Program-made: the position numbers and the translations under genes
Part shown: positions 16,345 to 24,800 of the stretch, one piece after another
Position numbering within the stretch: the stretch's first letter is position 1
Layout of the letters: every line of letters starts with the position of its first letter
Assembly (NCBI RefSeq): GCF_009831625.1
Contig: NZ_WUUS01000005.1
Span: 1-64,000, forward strand
DNA length: 64,000 nt
Origin: Halobaculum saliterrae
Lineage (GTDB): Archaea; Halobacteriota; Halobacteria; Halobacteriales; Haloferacaceae
Direction: 5' to 3'
The notes under the pieces: generated by a model
What the model was told of the DNA's origin: nothing
What the model saw: only the letters and a program-made list of their open reading frames with translations
Databases searched by the model: none

Positions 16345-19300
16345 CCCCCCTCCTCCCCGTCGTCCTCGTCGGGCGACTCGACCTCCCCGAATCCCCAGTC
16401 GTCGATCACCTCCTCGTCGGGGGCCGATTCATCGTCCGGGGATGCCCCCTCGTCGGGGACTGATCCCTCTTCGGGGACCGATCCCTCCTCCGGGACCGCC
16501 CCCTCGTCGATGTCGACCCCGTCCTCGGGCGCGGCGTCCGCGTCCGAAACGGCGCCGTCGATCGACGCGTCGTCCCCCCGACGGTCGGTGTCGGAGCCGT
16601 TCTCGGAGTCTCCGTCGTCGTCGAACTGATCGATCGCGTCGAACGCGTCGGCCGCCTCGCCGGTCAGTTCGGCGCCGCCGTCGTCCTCGTCGTTCGCAGC
16701 GGTACCGTCGGAGGCGACTGGTCCGTCGGTCGCGTCGGCCGATCGGTCGATATCGAGCGGTTCCGGGCCGATGCCGTCGAACGGCGCGCCGGGGGCGTCG
16801 TCGGCGAGGGCGTCACCCGCTCCCGGCTCGGCCGCGACGTCGCCGGCCGGTTCGACCGCGCCGAGGGCGGCGGCCACGTCGTCGGTGCGCTCGCCGCGGA
16901 ACCCCTCGAGGATCGACTCCGCCTCCTCGAGGATCGACTTCGCCTCCGCCGCCTGCGCCTCCGAGGGCTCCGGGCGGGGCACCATCTCCTCCTTGTCCTC
17001 GTCGACGTCGATGAGCACCGACTCCATCTCGCGGAGATCGTCGAGACTCGCCTCCAGTCGCTCGTTCGCCATGAGCGAGAGGATCGTCTCGGGGTCGTTG
17101 ATGAACGCCTGGAGCGTCGCCGCGACCTGCGTGTACGTGTTGAGGCCCCGGTCGATGAGGTACGCAAGCACCGCACGCCGCTTGAGCAGTTCCTCCTCGA
17201 GGGTCTCGACGCTCCAGCCGCGGTCGAACATGATCTCCTCGAGCGTGTTCGAGTCGCCCATGTGGAGGAACTCGTCCGTCTCGGCCTGCCACTGGTACAC
17301 GTCCTGCACGTTGATCTCGTCGTTCTCGGCGTCGTAGTGGTTGATCTCCGTGAGCGACTTGTTCCGACGCACCTTCCGCCCCTGCACCCGCGTCGACGCC
17401 TGCACCGACACGAGGTCCAGCGCCGTGAACATCGTCTTCGAGACGTTGATCGGCTCGGTCGTGAAGCGCTTGAGCACCTCCCCGACGTTGTCCGCGTGGA
17501 ACGTGGTGTAGGTGGTGTGCCCGGTCGACATGACCTGAAAGAGTGTCCGTCCCTCCTCGCCGCGGATCTCGCCCATGACGATGTAGTCGGGCCGCTGGCG
17601 GAGCGCGGCCTCCAGCAGGTCGAACTCGTCGACGTCGCCGCCGTCGTCGTCCGCGAAGGAGGGACGGGTGACGGAGGCGATCCAGTTGCGCTGGGGCAGT
17701 TCGACCTCGCGGGTGTCCTCGATGGAGACGATCTTCGAGTTCGAGGGGATGAACAGCGAGACGGCGTTCAGGCTGGTCGTCTTCCCGGAGGCGGTGCCGC
17801 CGGCGAAGATCAGGCTCTTGTGGTTCTCGATGCACAGCCACAGGAACGCCATCTCGTCGAGGCTGAACGTGTTCCAGTTGATGAGGTCGATCGGCGTGAA
17901 CGGCACGTCCTTGAACTGCCGGATCGTGTAGTTCGTTCCGTGATCGGACACCTCCCGGCCGAGGGTCAACTGGGCGCGCGAGCCGTCCGGGAGGGTTGCG
18001 TCCACCTGCGGCCGGCGCTTGGAGATTCCCTTCCCGGAGCGCTGGGCGAGCTTGACGACGAAGTCGTCGAGCTCCTGTTCGCCGTGGTAGACGTTCGAGA
18101 TGATCTGCTCGTAGTCGGAGTGGTAGACGAAGACCGGTGAGTTGTAGCCGTCACAGGAGATGTCCTCGACGTTGATGTCGTGTTTGATCCCGTCGATCCG
18201 CTCGTAGCCGACGAAGTCGCGTTCGAGGTAGTACAGCGCCTTCGTCACCGTGTACTCGGTGAGCGTGTCGGGGTCCTCCGCGAGGACCGCGGGCTCGGGC
18301 CGTGCGGCGATCCCCTCGATCTCGCCGAGGGACTCCGACGGTGTGACGCCCAGCGCGCGGATCAGTCGCCCCGCGGCGCCGTCGTCGTCGACGTCGACGC
18401 CGAACAGGTCCGCGAGCCTGTCGCCGAGCCCCGGCCCCTCATCGCGCTCGTAGAGGTCGTAGCGTTCGAGGAGGTCGTACGTCTCCTCGCGGATCGTCAG
18501 CTTCCGGTGGTCGTCGTCGGCCGCGACGGCCCCCTCGTCGGCGTACTTGATCGCCGAGCGCAGTTTCCCCTCGAGGAACTCCATGAGGTCCGTCTCGATG
18601 GCGTTGCGGTACGGCTCGACGACGTAGTACTTCTTCTCGTTCTCCTTCGTCGAGTGAAAGACGATCACGAACGAGTACGGCTCGTTCACCCAGTAGCGCT
18701 CCACCTCGCGGAAGTGGGTCTTCTTCGGCATCGGGACCGCCTTCTCCAGGTCGTAGCGGTTCGCGATCGTCGTCGCGCCCGCGGCGTCGCTGAAGAACTC
18801 GTCCTCGTCGACGTCGTCGGCGATGTCGACGGTGCGCTCGTCGACCACCTCCTCCAGCTCCGGCGCGCGCTTCGCGAGGTGACCGAGCGTCTCCTCGACA
18901 CGGTTCGGGTCGAACCCGAGCGCCTCGGCCTTGTCGGCGTCCGTGAACTCCAGTGGCTCGTCCTCCTCGTCCGTCGGCGGGTTCCCCTCGTCGTCAAGGA
19001 AGTACTCCTCTCGGTAGTCGTCCCACGTGTAGATGTCCTTCCACACTGGGGTCTCGTCGTAGGCGAGAAGCGGGTGGCGCTCGGCGATGGACTCCCCGAG
19101 CGCGCCGGCCGCGCCGACGGTCGTCGGTACCTCCCCGGGATCCATCCCGAGCGCGTCCGCGGCGATGTCGGCGACGCCCACCGCCGCCAGGTCCTCGGGG
19201 GTCACCGCGCGGACCTCGGTGCGAACGACTTCCTCCCCGTCCTCGTTCTCTACGACCACTTCCGTTCGGATCCGGTCGGCGAGCTCGTCGGCCGCGTCCT

Positions 19301-19433
19301 CGCGCCCGTGCTCCCGCAGGAAGTCGGGCCACGTGTACTCCCCGACGACGGCCGCATCCCCCGACGCCGCTCCCGGTCCGGATCCGTCGTCGAATCCGGA
19401 CCCGACGGCCGCGTCAGCCTCGTCGGTAGCCAT
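16341..19433 (-). CDS. pilB3: Type IV pilus assembly ATPase, PilB3/VirB11 type
   Basis: A 1030-residue secretion ATPase. The N-terminal 330 residues are an acidic, haloarchaea-specific region (TWPDFLREHGREDAADELADRI). The ATPase core has GYNSPVFVYHSDYEQI, a Walker A GGTASGKTT at about residues 540-550, an Asp box (SIEDTREVELP), a Walker B region (IVMGEIRGEEG) near 620 and a His box (TGHTTYTTFHAD) near 640. From about residue 830 it ends in a long acidic, disordered tail with EEGSVP-type repeats. It powers pilus assembly from the cytoplasm. The ATG at 19433 is preferred to a GTG three codons upstream. It heads a seven-gene operon. Confidence 0.87.
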   Translation of the reverse strand: MATDEADAAVGSGFDDGSGPGAASGDAAVVGEYTWPDFLREHGREDAADELADRIRTEVVVENEDGEEVVRTEVRAVTPEDLAAVGVADIAADALGMDPGEVPTTVGAAGALGESIAERHPLLAYDETPVWKDIYTWDDYREEYFLDDEGNPPTDEEDEPLEFTDADKAEALGFDPNRVEETLGHLAKRAPELEEVVDERTVDIADDVDEDEFFSDAAGATTIANRYDLEKAVPMPKKTHFREVERYWVNEPYSFVIVFHSTKENEKKYYVVEPYRNAIETDLMEFLEGKLRSAIKYADEGAVAADDDHRKLTIREETYDLLERYDLYERDEGPGLGDRLADLFGVDVDDDGAAGRLIRALGVTPSESLGEIEGIAARPEPAVLAEDPDTLTEYTVTKALYYLERDFVGYERIDGIKHDINVEDISCDGYNSPVFVYHSDYEQIISNVYHGEQELDDFVVKLAQRSGKGISKRRPQVDATLPDGSRAQLTLGREVSDHGTNYTIRQFKDVPFTPIDLINWNTFSLDEMAFLWLCIENHKSLIFAGGTASGKTTSLNAVSLFIPSNSKIVSIEDTREVELPQRNWIASVTRPSFADDDGGDVDEFDLLEAALRQRPDYIVMGEIRGEEGRTLFQVMSTGHTTYTTFHADNVGEVLKRFTTEPINVSKTMFTALDLVSVQASTRVQGRKVRRNKSLTEINHYDAENDEINVQDVYQWQAETDEFLHMGDSNTLEEIMFDRGWSVETLEEELLKRRAVLAYLIDRGLNTYTQVAATLQAFINDPETILSLMANERLEASLDDLREMESVLIDVDEDKEEMVPRPEPSEAQAAEAKSILEEAESILEGFRGERTDDVAAALGAVEPAGDVAAEPGAGDALADDAPGAPFDGIGPEPLDIDRSADATDGPVASDGTAANDEDDGGAELTGEAADAFDAIDQFDDDGDSENGSDTDRRGDDASIDGAVSDADAAPEDGVDIDEGAVPEEGSVPEEGSVPDEGASPDDESAPDEEVIDDWGFGEVESPDEDDGEEGG
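16440..16515. repeat. Degenerate repeat in the ATPase acidic tail
   Basis: Short units of the form CC(T/C)CxTCGGGGACxGAT recur in tandem. On the minus strand they encode repeated EEGSVP/DEGASP-like hexapeptides within the disordered C-terminus of the PilB3-type ATPase. Copy number in such tracts often varies between strains. Confidence 0.5.
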
Positions 19434-19668
19434 TGGGTTCACTCAGCCCGTGCGCCACGTTAAATGCTTGCCCTCTCTATCAGTTGTGAGAAAATTCTGA
19501 ATTCCTGTCCATTACGGATTCAATCCGTGGATCAGCGACGCTCCTGTCCGGTTTGTGATCGGTTATTGCCCGCCGGAACATATTCTGCGTCGGCTCGAGG
19601 CGGTCGCGGGCTCACCGGTCGCTTCGTTCCCGTTCAGATCGCCGTCGAGTGTCCGGAGGGAACGAGGA

Positions 19669-19741
19669 CGGGCGTGACGGGATTCGAACCCGCGATCTAG
19701 CGGTTAGGAACCGCTCGCCGTATCCGCTTGGCCACACGCCC
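19669..19741 (-). tRNA. tRNA-Arg (anticodon CCT)
   Basis: A 73-base cloverleaf on the minus strand. The acceptor GGGCGTG pairs with CACGCCC, discriminator G. The anticodon stem AGCGG/CCGCT closes the loop TTCCTAA, giving anticodon CCT, which reads the AGG arginine codon, rare in GC-rich haloarchaea. The T arm is GCGGG TTCGAAT CCCGT with one G-U pair. No intron or encoded CCA is seen. Confidence 0.93.
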
Positions 19742-19791
19742 CGCGGTGGGGAGTGTTCGGCGCGCAGTGAAAAACGGTCCGGGACGGGACG

Positions 19792-20097
19792 TCAGTTCTT
19801 CTCGGCGTCGGTCTCGACCGTGCTGTCGGTGGTATCGGTGGTGTCGCCGGTAGTCTCCACGGTCGAGTCGGCGGCGAGCTCGGCCTCGCCGTCGCCGTCG
19901 CCCTCGCCCTCCTGCATCTGCTGCAGTTCGTCCTCGACCTGCTCACGGCCCTTCTTGAACTCGCCCATCGCCTGCCCGGTCGACCGGGCCAGCTTGGGGA
20001 TCTTGTTCGCCCCGAACAGCAGCACCAGCACGAGCAGGATGATCAGCATCTCCGGACCGCCCGGGATGGCGCCGAACAGGGGTAGGGTGGTAGGCAT
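19792..20097 (-). CDS. tatA: Twin-arginine translocase subunit TatA
   Basis: A 101-residue TatA/B-family protein: a short N-terminus (MPTTLPLFGAIPGGPE), one membrane helix (MLIILLVLVLLFGANKIPKLA) with the family's F-G-A-N-K-I-P-K hinge, an amphipathic helix (STGQAMGEFKKGREQVEDEL), and a Glu/Asp/Thr-rich disordered tail. TatA oligomers form the pore for folded proteins. Haloarchaea send most secreted proteins through Tat, and several predicted substrates are in this window. The ATG at 20097 is chosen because a TATA box sits about 30 bases upstream, giving an almost leaderless mRNA. Confidence 0.9.
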   Translation of the reverse strand: MPTTLPLFGAIPGGPEMLIILLVLVLLFGANKIPKLARSTGQAMGEFKKGREQVEDELQQMQEGEGDGDGEAELAADSTVETTGDTTDTTDSTVETDAEKN

Positions 20098-20123
20098 CTC
20101 TACCCTCGGCTTACCCGGTGGCA

Positions 20124-20134
20124 ATTATAGGCTT
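20124..20134 (-). promoter_or_regulatory. TATA box of tatA
   Basis: On the minus strand the run CCTATAATTGC lies about 27-30 bases before the tatA start codon. It is the only strongly AT-rich hexamer nearby, and its spacing predicts a leader of zero to about five bases. Confidence 0.55.
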
Positions 20135-20366
20135 TTTGGACCGAACGGTATCGGGAATACAGCCGCTGAGACCATCGAACGGCGGCAGAAGGCGGGATAT
20201 TCCCCGGTGGGAGTGTGGTTTCCTCGCGCCGCCCCGAAGAACCGGTAGCGGGAGCCGAACCGGAAGCGGCCACCGACCGATCGCCGTCTCGACTCCGCCC
20301 GACGAGCGAGGTGCAGGTATTCGGACGGACGTGGTCGCGAACAGGTCGGAACCGCCCCGCCGCGCG

Positions 20367-20816
20367 CTACGCGAGGATCAGCGCGCCGACGGCCATCCCC
20401 ACGACGAGGCTTGCGCCCCCCCAAGCCATGAGCGCGATACCCTTTGTCTCGTCGTGATTCTGGTAGACCGTGTACCCGCAGTACAGGGAGATCGGTCCGA
20501 AGATGATCGGGAGGAAAACGAATCCGACGAGTCCGGAGATCACCCCTCCGACGAGATATTTCGTCTCGTTCGAGGAGGATCCGCCGGTCGCTATGCCGGA
20601 GGAGGACGACTCCGTCGTCGGTGAGACCCCGACGGCCGCTCCGTCCGTGGCGACTCCACACTCCGGGCAGATCTCGGCCCGCTTCTTCACGACCGCCCCA
20701 CACGACGAACAGTACATCTCGTTGGGGCCTTTCTTCGGCTGTTGCGGCTCCATGGGCTCCTCGGAGGTCCCTGTCCCGGCAAGGGTTCCCTCGTCGTCCC
20801 TGGGTTCGGCCGTCAT
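20367..20816 (-). CDS. Zinc-ribbon membrane protein
   Basis: A 149-residue protein. Residues about 34-54 hold a zinc ribbon (YCSSCGAVVKKRAEICPECG, two CxxC pairs). A Ser/Gly-rich linker follows, then two membrane helices (YLVGGVISGLVGFVFLPIIFG and ALMAWGGASLVVGMAVGALIL). Such small proteins, with a cytoplasmic zinc ribbon and a DUF-type two-helix tail, are common in haloarchaea and have no assigned role. An AT-rich ACTTACAAAC about 27 bases upstream suggests a leaderless mRNA starting at the ATG at 20816. Divergent from the HD-domain gene. Confidence 0.7.
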   Translation of the reverse strand: MTAEPRDDEGTLAGTGTSEEPMEPQQPKKGPNEMYCSSCGAVVKKRAEICPECGVATDGAAVGVSPTTESSSSGIATGGSSSNETKYLVGGVISGLVGFVFLPIIFGPISLYCGYTVYQNHDETKGIALMAWGGASLVVGMAVGALILA

Positions 20817-20992
20817 GACCGCCGGATCACCACATCCGTTTGTAAGTGTTGGGTCGAATATCGCGACCCGACTCCCCGGTCCGACTCGGTCCGGTCACTC
20901 GCTCTCGGGATCCGCCGTGTCGCGACGGCGGTCGGGTCACAGGGGCAGGTCGTGGGCGAGCCCTTTTGCGGTCGCCACCCGTCGACCGTGAT

Positions 20993-21877
20993 ATGAGCGA
21001 CGACGCCGGCTCGGCCGGAACGCCTCGGGACGACCAACAGACCGACGATCCAAACGGAATGAGCGTCCAGCAGTACGACCCCGACGCCGAGCATCCGTTC
21101 CCCGACGAGCGCGTGAACGAGGTGTTGGAGGTGATCGAGTCCGACACCGAGATCCAGACGTACCTCCGCGCGCAGAACGTCAACGCCGTCACGCGAAAGC
21201 GGTACAACGACCACGGCGCCAAGCACATCGAGATCGTTCGCAACCGGGCGCTCCGCCTGTACGAACTACTGAAGCACGGCGGCATCGAGTTCAACGGGGC
21301 GAGCCAGCAGGGGCTCGACGAGGCCGACGAGCCGGTCATCATCGCGCTCGCGGCGACGATCCACGACATCGGACACGTCGTCCACCGGGACGATCACGCC
21401 TACTACTCGATCCCGCTGGCCGCCGATCTGCTGGATCGATTGCTGCCGCAGTTCGACTACTACGGTACCGAGGAGGCCGTCCGCGTGAAAGCGGAGGTCC
21501 TTCACGCGATCCTCTGTCACCACACCGAGGAGACACCCCTCACCCGCGAGGCCGGGGTCATCCGCGTCGCCGACGCGCTCGACATGGAGCGCGGTCGTTC
21601 GCGCATCCCCTACGAGGAGGGCGGTCGCGGGATCAACACCCTCTCGTCGCAGGCGATCAGCAACGTCGAGCTCAAGCCCGGCGGTGAGGCCGACGGCCAC
21701 GACGGCGACGCGATGCCGGTGCTCGTCGAGATCGAGATGGTGAACGCCGCGGGCGTCTATCAGGTCGACAACCTGCTGAAGGCGAAACTGCACGACTCGC
21801 TCATCGAGGACCTCGTGCGCATCGTCGCGATCAACACCAAGAGCGACGACCAGCTCGTCGAGCGGATCGAGCTCTGA
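20993..21877 (+). CDS. HD-domain phosphohydrolase
   Basis: A 294-residue protein with metal-binding HD-family residues: a helix ending HIEIVRNRALRLYELL, then IHDIGHVVHRDDH (the HD doublet and a downstream His), HAILCHHTEE and VIRVADALDMERGR. HD enzymes hydrolyse phosphomonoesters or phosphodiesters, often nucleotides or cyclic nucleotides; the substrate cannot be read here. The first 35 residues are acidic and disordered. The ATG at 20993 is chosen because a CTTTTGC box lies about 29 bases upstream. A perfect hairpin follows 24 bases after the stop. Confidence 0.82.
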   Translation: MSDDAGSAGTPRDDQQTDDPNGMSVQQYDPDAEHPFPDERVNEVLEVIESDTEIQTYLRAQNVNAVTRKRYNDHGAKHIEIVRNRALRLYELLKHGGIEFNGASQQGLDEADEPVIIALAATIHDIGHVVHRDDHAYYSIPLAADLLDRLLPQFDYYGTEEAVRVKAEVLHAILCHHTEETPLTREAGVIRVADALDMERGRSRIPYEEGGRGINTLSSQAISNVELKPGGEADGHDGDAMPVLVEIEMVNAAGVYQVDNLLKAKLHDSLIEDLVRIVAINTKSDDQLVERIEL

Positions 21878-21901
21878 CGCCGTCGAACCGGGTCCTCGTG
21901 A

Positions 21902-21927
21902 CATGCCGGACGCGGACGTCCGGCATG
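21902..21927. repeat. Perfect inverted repeat between the HD and MFS genes
   Basis: CATGCCGGACG and CGTCCGGCATG form an eleven-base-pair perfect stem around the four-base loop CGGA. It lies 24 bases after the HD-gene stop and about 30 bases before the TATA-like box of the transporter gene. No T-run follows, so it is not a typical archaeal terminator. It could be a repressor operator, an mRNA 3'-end structure or a short palindromic element. Confidence 0.6.
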
Positions 21928-21958
21928 CGAGAACTCCCCGTAGTCGACCGGGATGAGG

Positions 21959-21967
21959 GAATTTAAG
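21959..21967 (+). promoter_or_regulatory. TATA-like box of the MFS transporter gene
   Basis: The run GAATTTAAG is the only AT-rich patch between the hairpin and the GTG start at 21999. It lies about 35 bases upstream, predicting a leader of roughly ten bases or fewer. Confidence 0.4.
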
Positions 21968-21998
21968 CGGGCGGTGGGTATTTCGGAACGTAACAGTA

Positions 21999-23306
21999 GT
22001 GCAGTTCGGCAACTCTGTCGCCCTCCTGCGCGACAAGGAGTTCTCGGCGCTGGCGGGCACGGCGTTCGCCCGGAGCCAGGCGTACTCGACGCTGCTCATC
22101 GCGCTTGCGCTGTACGCCGAGGACTTCGGGACCACCGGGACGGTCGAGGGGCTGTTCGGGACCGCCTTCGCGGTCGTCCAGCTGCTCATCGTGCTCCCGC
22201 TCGGTCGGAAGGTCGACACGAGCAACGCGAAGCACTGGCTCCTGCTCGGGCTCGCGGTCAACGTGGTCGTCTTCTTCGGGTTCATGCTCGTGGAGAGCGC
22301 CACTCACGTCATCCTCGTTCGGGTGATCCAGGGGATCGGCGCGTCGATCCTGTGGATCACCGGCTCGACTGTCGTCGGCCACATCGCGCCGGACGACGAG
22401 AACGGCCGGTGGCTGGGCTCGTACAACCAGGTCGCGGCGTTCTCCAGCCTCGCGGGCGACGTGGTCGGGGGATACCTCCTGTTCGCCGAGGGGTACACCT
22501 TCACCTACGTGGTCCTCACGGGAGTCACGATCCTCGCCTTCGTCCTCGTGTTCTTCAACCTCCGTGACGACCCCGGCGGCGGCACCGAGAACGACGCGGG
22601 CGGCGGCGTCGCGACGCTGAAGGCGCTGCTCGACCTCCCGATGATCCGCGCGCTCGTCGTCTTCCGGCTCGCGTTCTCCGTCGGCAAGATGGCCGTCATC
22701 ATCTTCCTGCCCATCCTCGCGCGCACCGAGTTCGGCACGACCGCGTTCGCCATCGGCTGGATCCTCGCGGGCGGGAAGCTCACGAAATCGATCACGCAGG
22801 GGTACGTCGGCGACCTCTCCGACCGCGTCGGCAACAAGGAGTACTTCGTCGTCGCCGGCGCGTTCACGTACGGCATCGGCACCGCGCTCATCCCGCTGAG
22901 CTACTACTTCGAGGGAGCGATCGATCCGGTCCGGTTCGTCGCCTTCGGGGGCGAACAGGTGCTCGGTGGCGCGTTCTTCAGCCTGTTCGGGGCGTACATG
23001 GTGCTGGGCGTCGCCGACTCGATCCGCCTGCCGGCGTCGATGTCGCTGTTCGTCGAGGAGGGCGAGCGCTACGACTCCGTCGCCTCCGCGATGAGCCTCC
23101 GGTCGATATCGTGGAAGGTCGGGCAGGTCGCCGGCCCGGTCGGGATCGGCGCCATCAAACAGTACGTCTCGACGAGCGCCGCGTTCTACACGGCCGCGGG
23201 GTTCATCGTCGTCGCCTCCGGGGTCTTCTGGATCGTGTTCCGCCGCGCGTCGGCGCGGGAGGCCGCGATCGTGGACGAGGCGGACGCCGACCTGGCGGAC
23301 GACTGA
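21999..23306 (+). CDS. MFS transporter
   Basis: A 435-residue protein with about twelve hydrophobic segments. The family motif A region is visible as LPLGRKVDTSNAKHW after helix 2, and a related loop GYVGDLSDRVGNKEY occurs at the start of the second half. No substrate-specific feature is recognised. The GTG at 21999 is chosen because a TATA-like box lies about 35 bases upstream and no ATG occurs earlier in frame. It stands alone, followed by a convergent tRNA gene. Confidence 0.82.
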   Translation: MQFGNSVALLRDKEFSALAGTAFARSQAYSTLLIALALYAEDFGTTGTVEGLFGTAFAVVQLLIVLPLGRKVDTSNAKHWLLLGLAVNVVVFFGFMLVESATHVILVRVIQGIGASILWITGSTVVGHIAPDDENGRWLGSYNQVAAFSSLAGDVVGGYLLFAEGYTFTYVVLTGVTILAFVLVFFNLRDDPGGGTENDAGGGVATLKALLDLPMIRALVVFRLAFSVGKMAVIIFLPILARTEFGTTAFAIGWILAGGKLTKSITQGYVGDLSDRVGNKEYFVVAGAFTYGIGTALIPLSYYFEGAIDPVRFVAFGGEQVLGGAFFSLFGAYMVLGVADSIRLPASMSLFVEEGERYDSVASAMSLRSISWKVGQVAGPVGIGAIKQYVSTSAAFYTAAGFIVVASGVFWIVFRRASAREAAIVDEADADLADD

Positions 23307-23346
23307 GTTCGAGGCCGTCGCTGGCTCGTTACGAACGGTGAGACGA

Positions 23347-23418
23347 TGCGCCGGCCGGGATTTGAACCCGGGTCGTTGGCTTGGAAGGCCAAAGTCATAC
23401 CAGCTAGACCACCGGCGC
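23347..23418 (-). tRNA. tRNA-Gly (anticodon TCC)
   Basis: A 72-base cloverleaf on the minus strand. The acceptor GCGCCGG pairs with CCGGCGC, discriminator A. The anticodon stem TTGGC/GCCAA closes the loop CTTCCAA, giving anticodon TCC, which reads GGA and GGG glycine codons. The T arm is CCGGG TTCAAAT CCCGG. No intron or encoded CCA is seen. Confidence 0.93.
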
Positions 23419-23558
23419 GCTCGTCGCTGCACTCCTCGCGCGCCGTACCTCGCGAATCCGTCGGATCCGCTCACCACCGGCGCACCGAGGGTATCACTAC
23501 GTATTAGACGGGGGAATAAGGGGTTTACCGTTTCCGTCGGCCGGATCGGCGCCGCGGT

Positions 23559-24686
23559 TCAGTCGTCGGCGGTCGCCTCGTCGGTCGCGGCGTCCGCGAC
23601 GTCCTCCCGCGGCCCCGCCGCGTGGCCCTCGTGGGCGACGGCGGTCGCCATGAGTTCGGGAGAGATCGCGGGAACCTCGCTCTCGTCGACCGGGCCCAGA
23701 TCGGCGATATCGTCGGTCGAGCGGGGGAACGCACGCATGTCCATGTGGAGCGCGATGCCGCACTTGGCGCCCTCGCCCATCGCGACCGGGATCTGGTTGT
23801 GGCCGGGAGTCAGGTCGCCGACGGCGTACACCCCGTCGACGGAGGTTCGGCCGTGGTCGTCGACGGCGACCTCACCGGAGTCCTCGCGATCCAGTCCGAG
23901 CGCGTCCGCCAACTCCGCGTGGTAGTCCGAGCCGTACATCGGGAACCCTCCCTTGTACTCGCGGACGGTGCCGTCCTCGAACTCGAAGCTCTCGAGCCAG
24001 CCGTCGTCGTCCTTGCTCATCCCCGCGATCTCCTCGTGGATCACGTCGACCGGGTGGTTCTCCAGCATCTCCGCGGTGTCGTCCGACCACTCGGGCTCCT
24101 CGCCGCGCAGGAGAACGTCCACCTCGTCGGTGAAGTTGAGCATGATCATCGCGACGTACGCGGCGGAGTCGCCCGTTCCCATCACGTACACCGACTCGTC
24201 GACGAACATGTAGGCGTCACAGTGGAGGCAGTAGTGGAGGCCCATGCCCGTGCGCGGCACCGGCGGGTCGGGATGCTCGTCCGAGAAGCCCGTCGCGAGC
24301 ACGACGCGCCGCGTCGTCAGCTCCTCGTCGCCGGTGTCGACGCGGAATCCCGGGGGGGCTTCCTCGGCCTCATCCGCGTCGGGTTCGTCGGCGTCGTCGC
24401 CGTCGCCCCCGCCGATCGCCTCGACGTCCTCCACGAAGCCACGACGGTACTCCCCGCCGTAGCTTTGCACCTGCTCCTGTGCGGTCTGGAGGAACTCGTT
24501 GCCCGAGGTCTCCTCGGTGACGCCGATGACGTTGTGGGTGTCGCGCATCATCGCCGCGCGGCCGCCGCCGCGGTTCACAACGAGCGTGTCGAGACCGAGC
24601 CGGGTCGCGTACAGGGCGCTCGTCAGTCCCGCCGGGCCGCCGCCGACGACCGTCACGTCGTAGTCGAACTCGATGTCCGTGTTCAT
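23559..24686 (-). CDS. Thioredoxin-reductase-like FAD/NAD(P) oxidoreductase
   Basis: A 375-residue flavoprotein. The FAD-binding GGGPAG is at residues 15-20, and a second nucleotide-binding site GTGDSAAY lies near 180. The redox pair is C153/C156 in HYCLHCDAY, placed as in low-molecular-weight thioredoxin reductases. FAD contacts recur near the end (DGVYAVGDLTPGHNQIPVAMGEGAKCG). An acidic insert lies at about residues 92-112. It probably passes electrons from NAD(P)H to a disulphide partner; the partner is not identifiable here. The start at 24686 leaves about nine residues before the first beta strand. Confidence 0.85.
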   Translation of the reverse strand: MNTDIEFDYDVTVVGGGPAGLTSALYATRLGLDTLVVNRGGGRAAMMRDTHNVIGVTEETSGNEFLQTAQEQVQSYGGEYRRGFVEDVEAIGGGDGDDADEPDADEAEEAPPGFRVDTGDEELTTRRVVLATGFSDEHPDPPVPRTGMGLHYCLHCDAYMFVDESVYVMGTGDSAAYVAMIMLNFTDEVDVLLRGEEPEWSDDTAEMLENHPVDVIHEEIAGMSKDDDGWLESFEFEDGTVREYKGGFPMYGSDYHAELADALGLDREDSGEVAVDDHGRTSVDGVYAVGDLTPGHNQIPVAMGEGAKCGIALHMDMRAFPRSTDDIADLGPVDESEVPAISPELMATAVAHEGHAAGPREDVADAATDEATADD

Positions 24687-24800
24687 CTACTCCCGCTTTG
24701 GACGGGCTCCGTATAAATACGCGTCCGGTCGTGCGGCCGGCGTATCCACCCGTGAGGCGTTCACACACCACGATCCTCGCTTCGAGTTCCCGCCGGCGGC

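Noticed and set aside
18180-19463. Long plus-strand frame (427 codons) opposite the PilB3-type gene
   Set aside because: Shadow of the ATPase N-terminal region, without motifs or plausible start signals.
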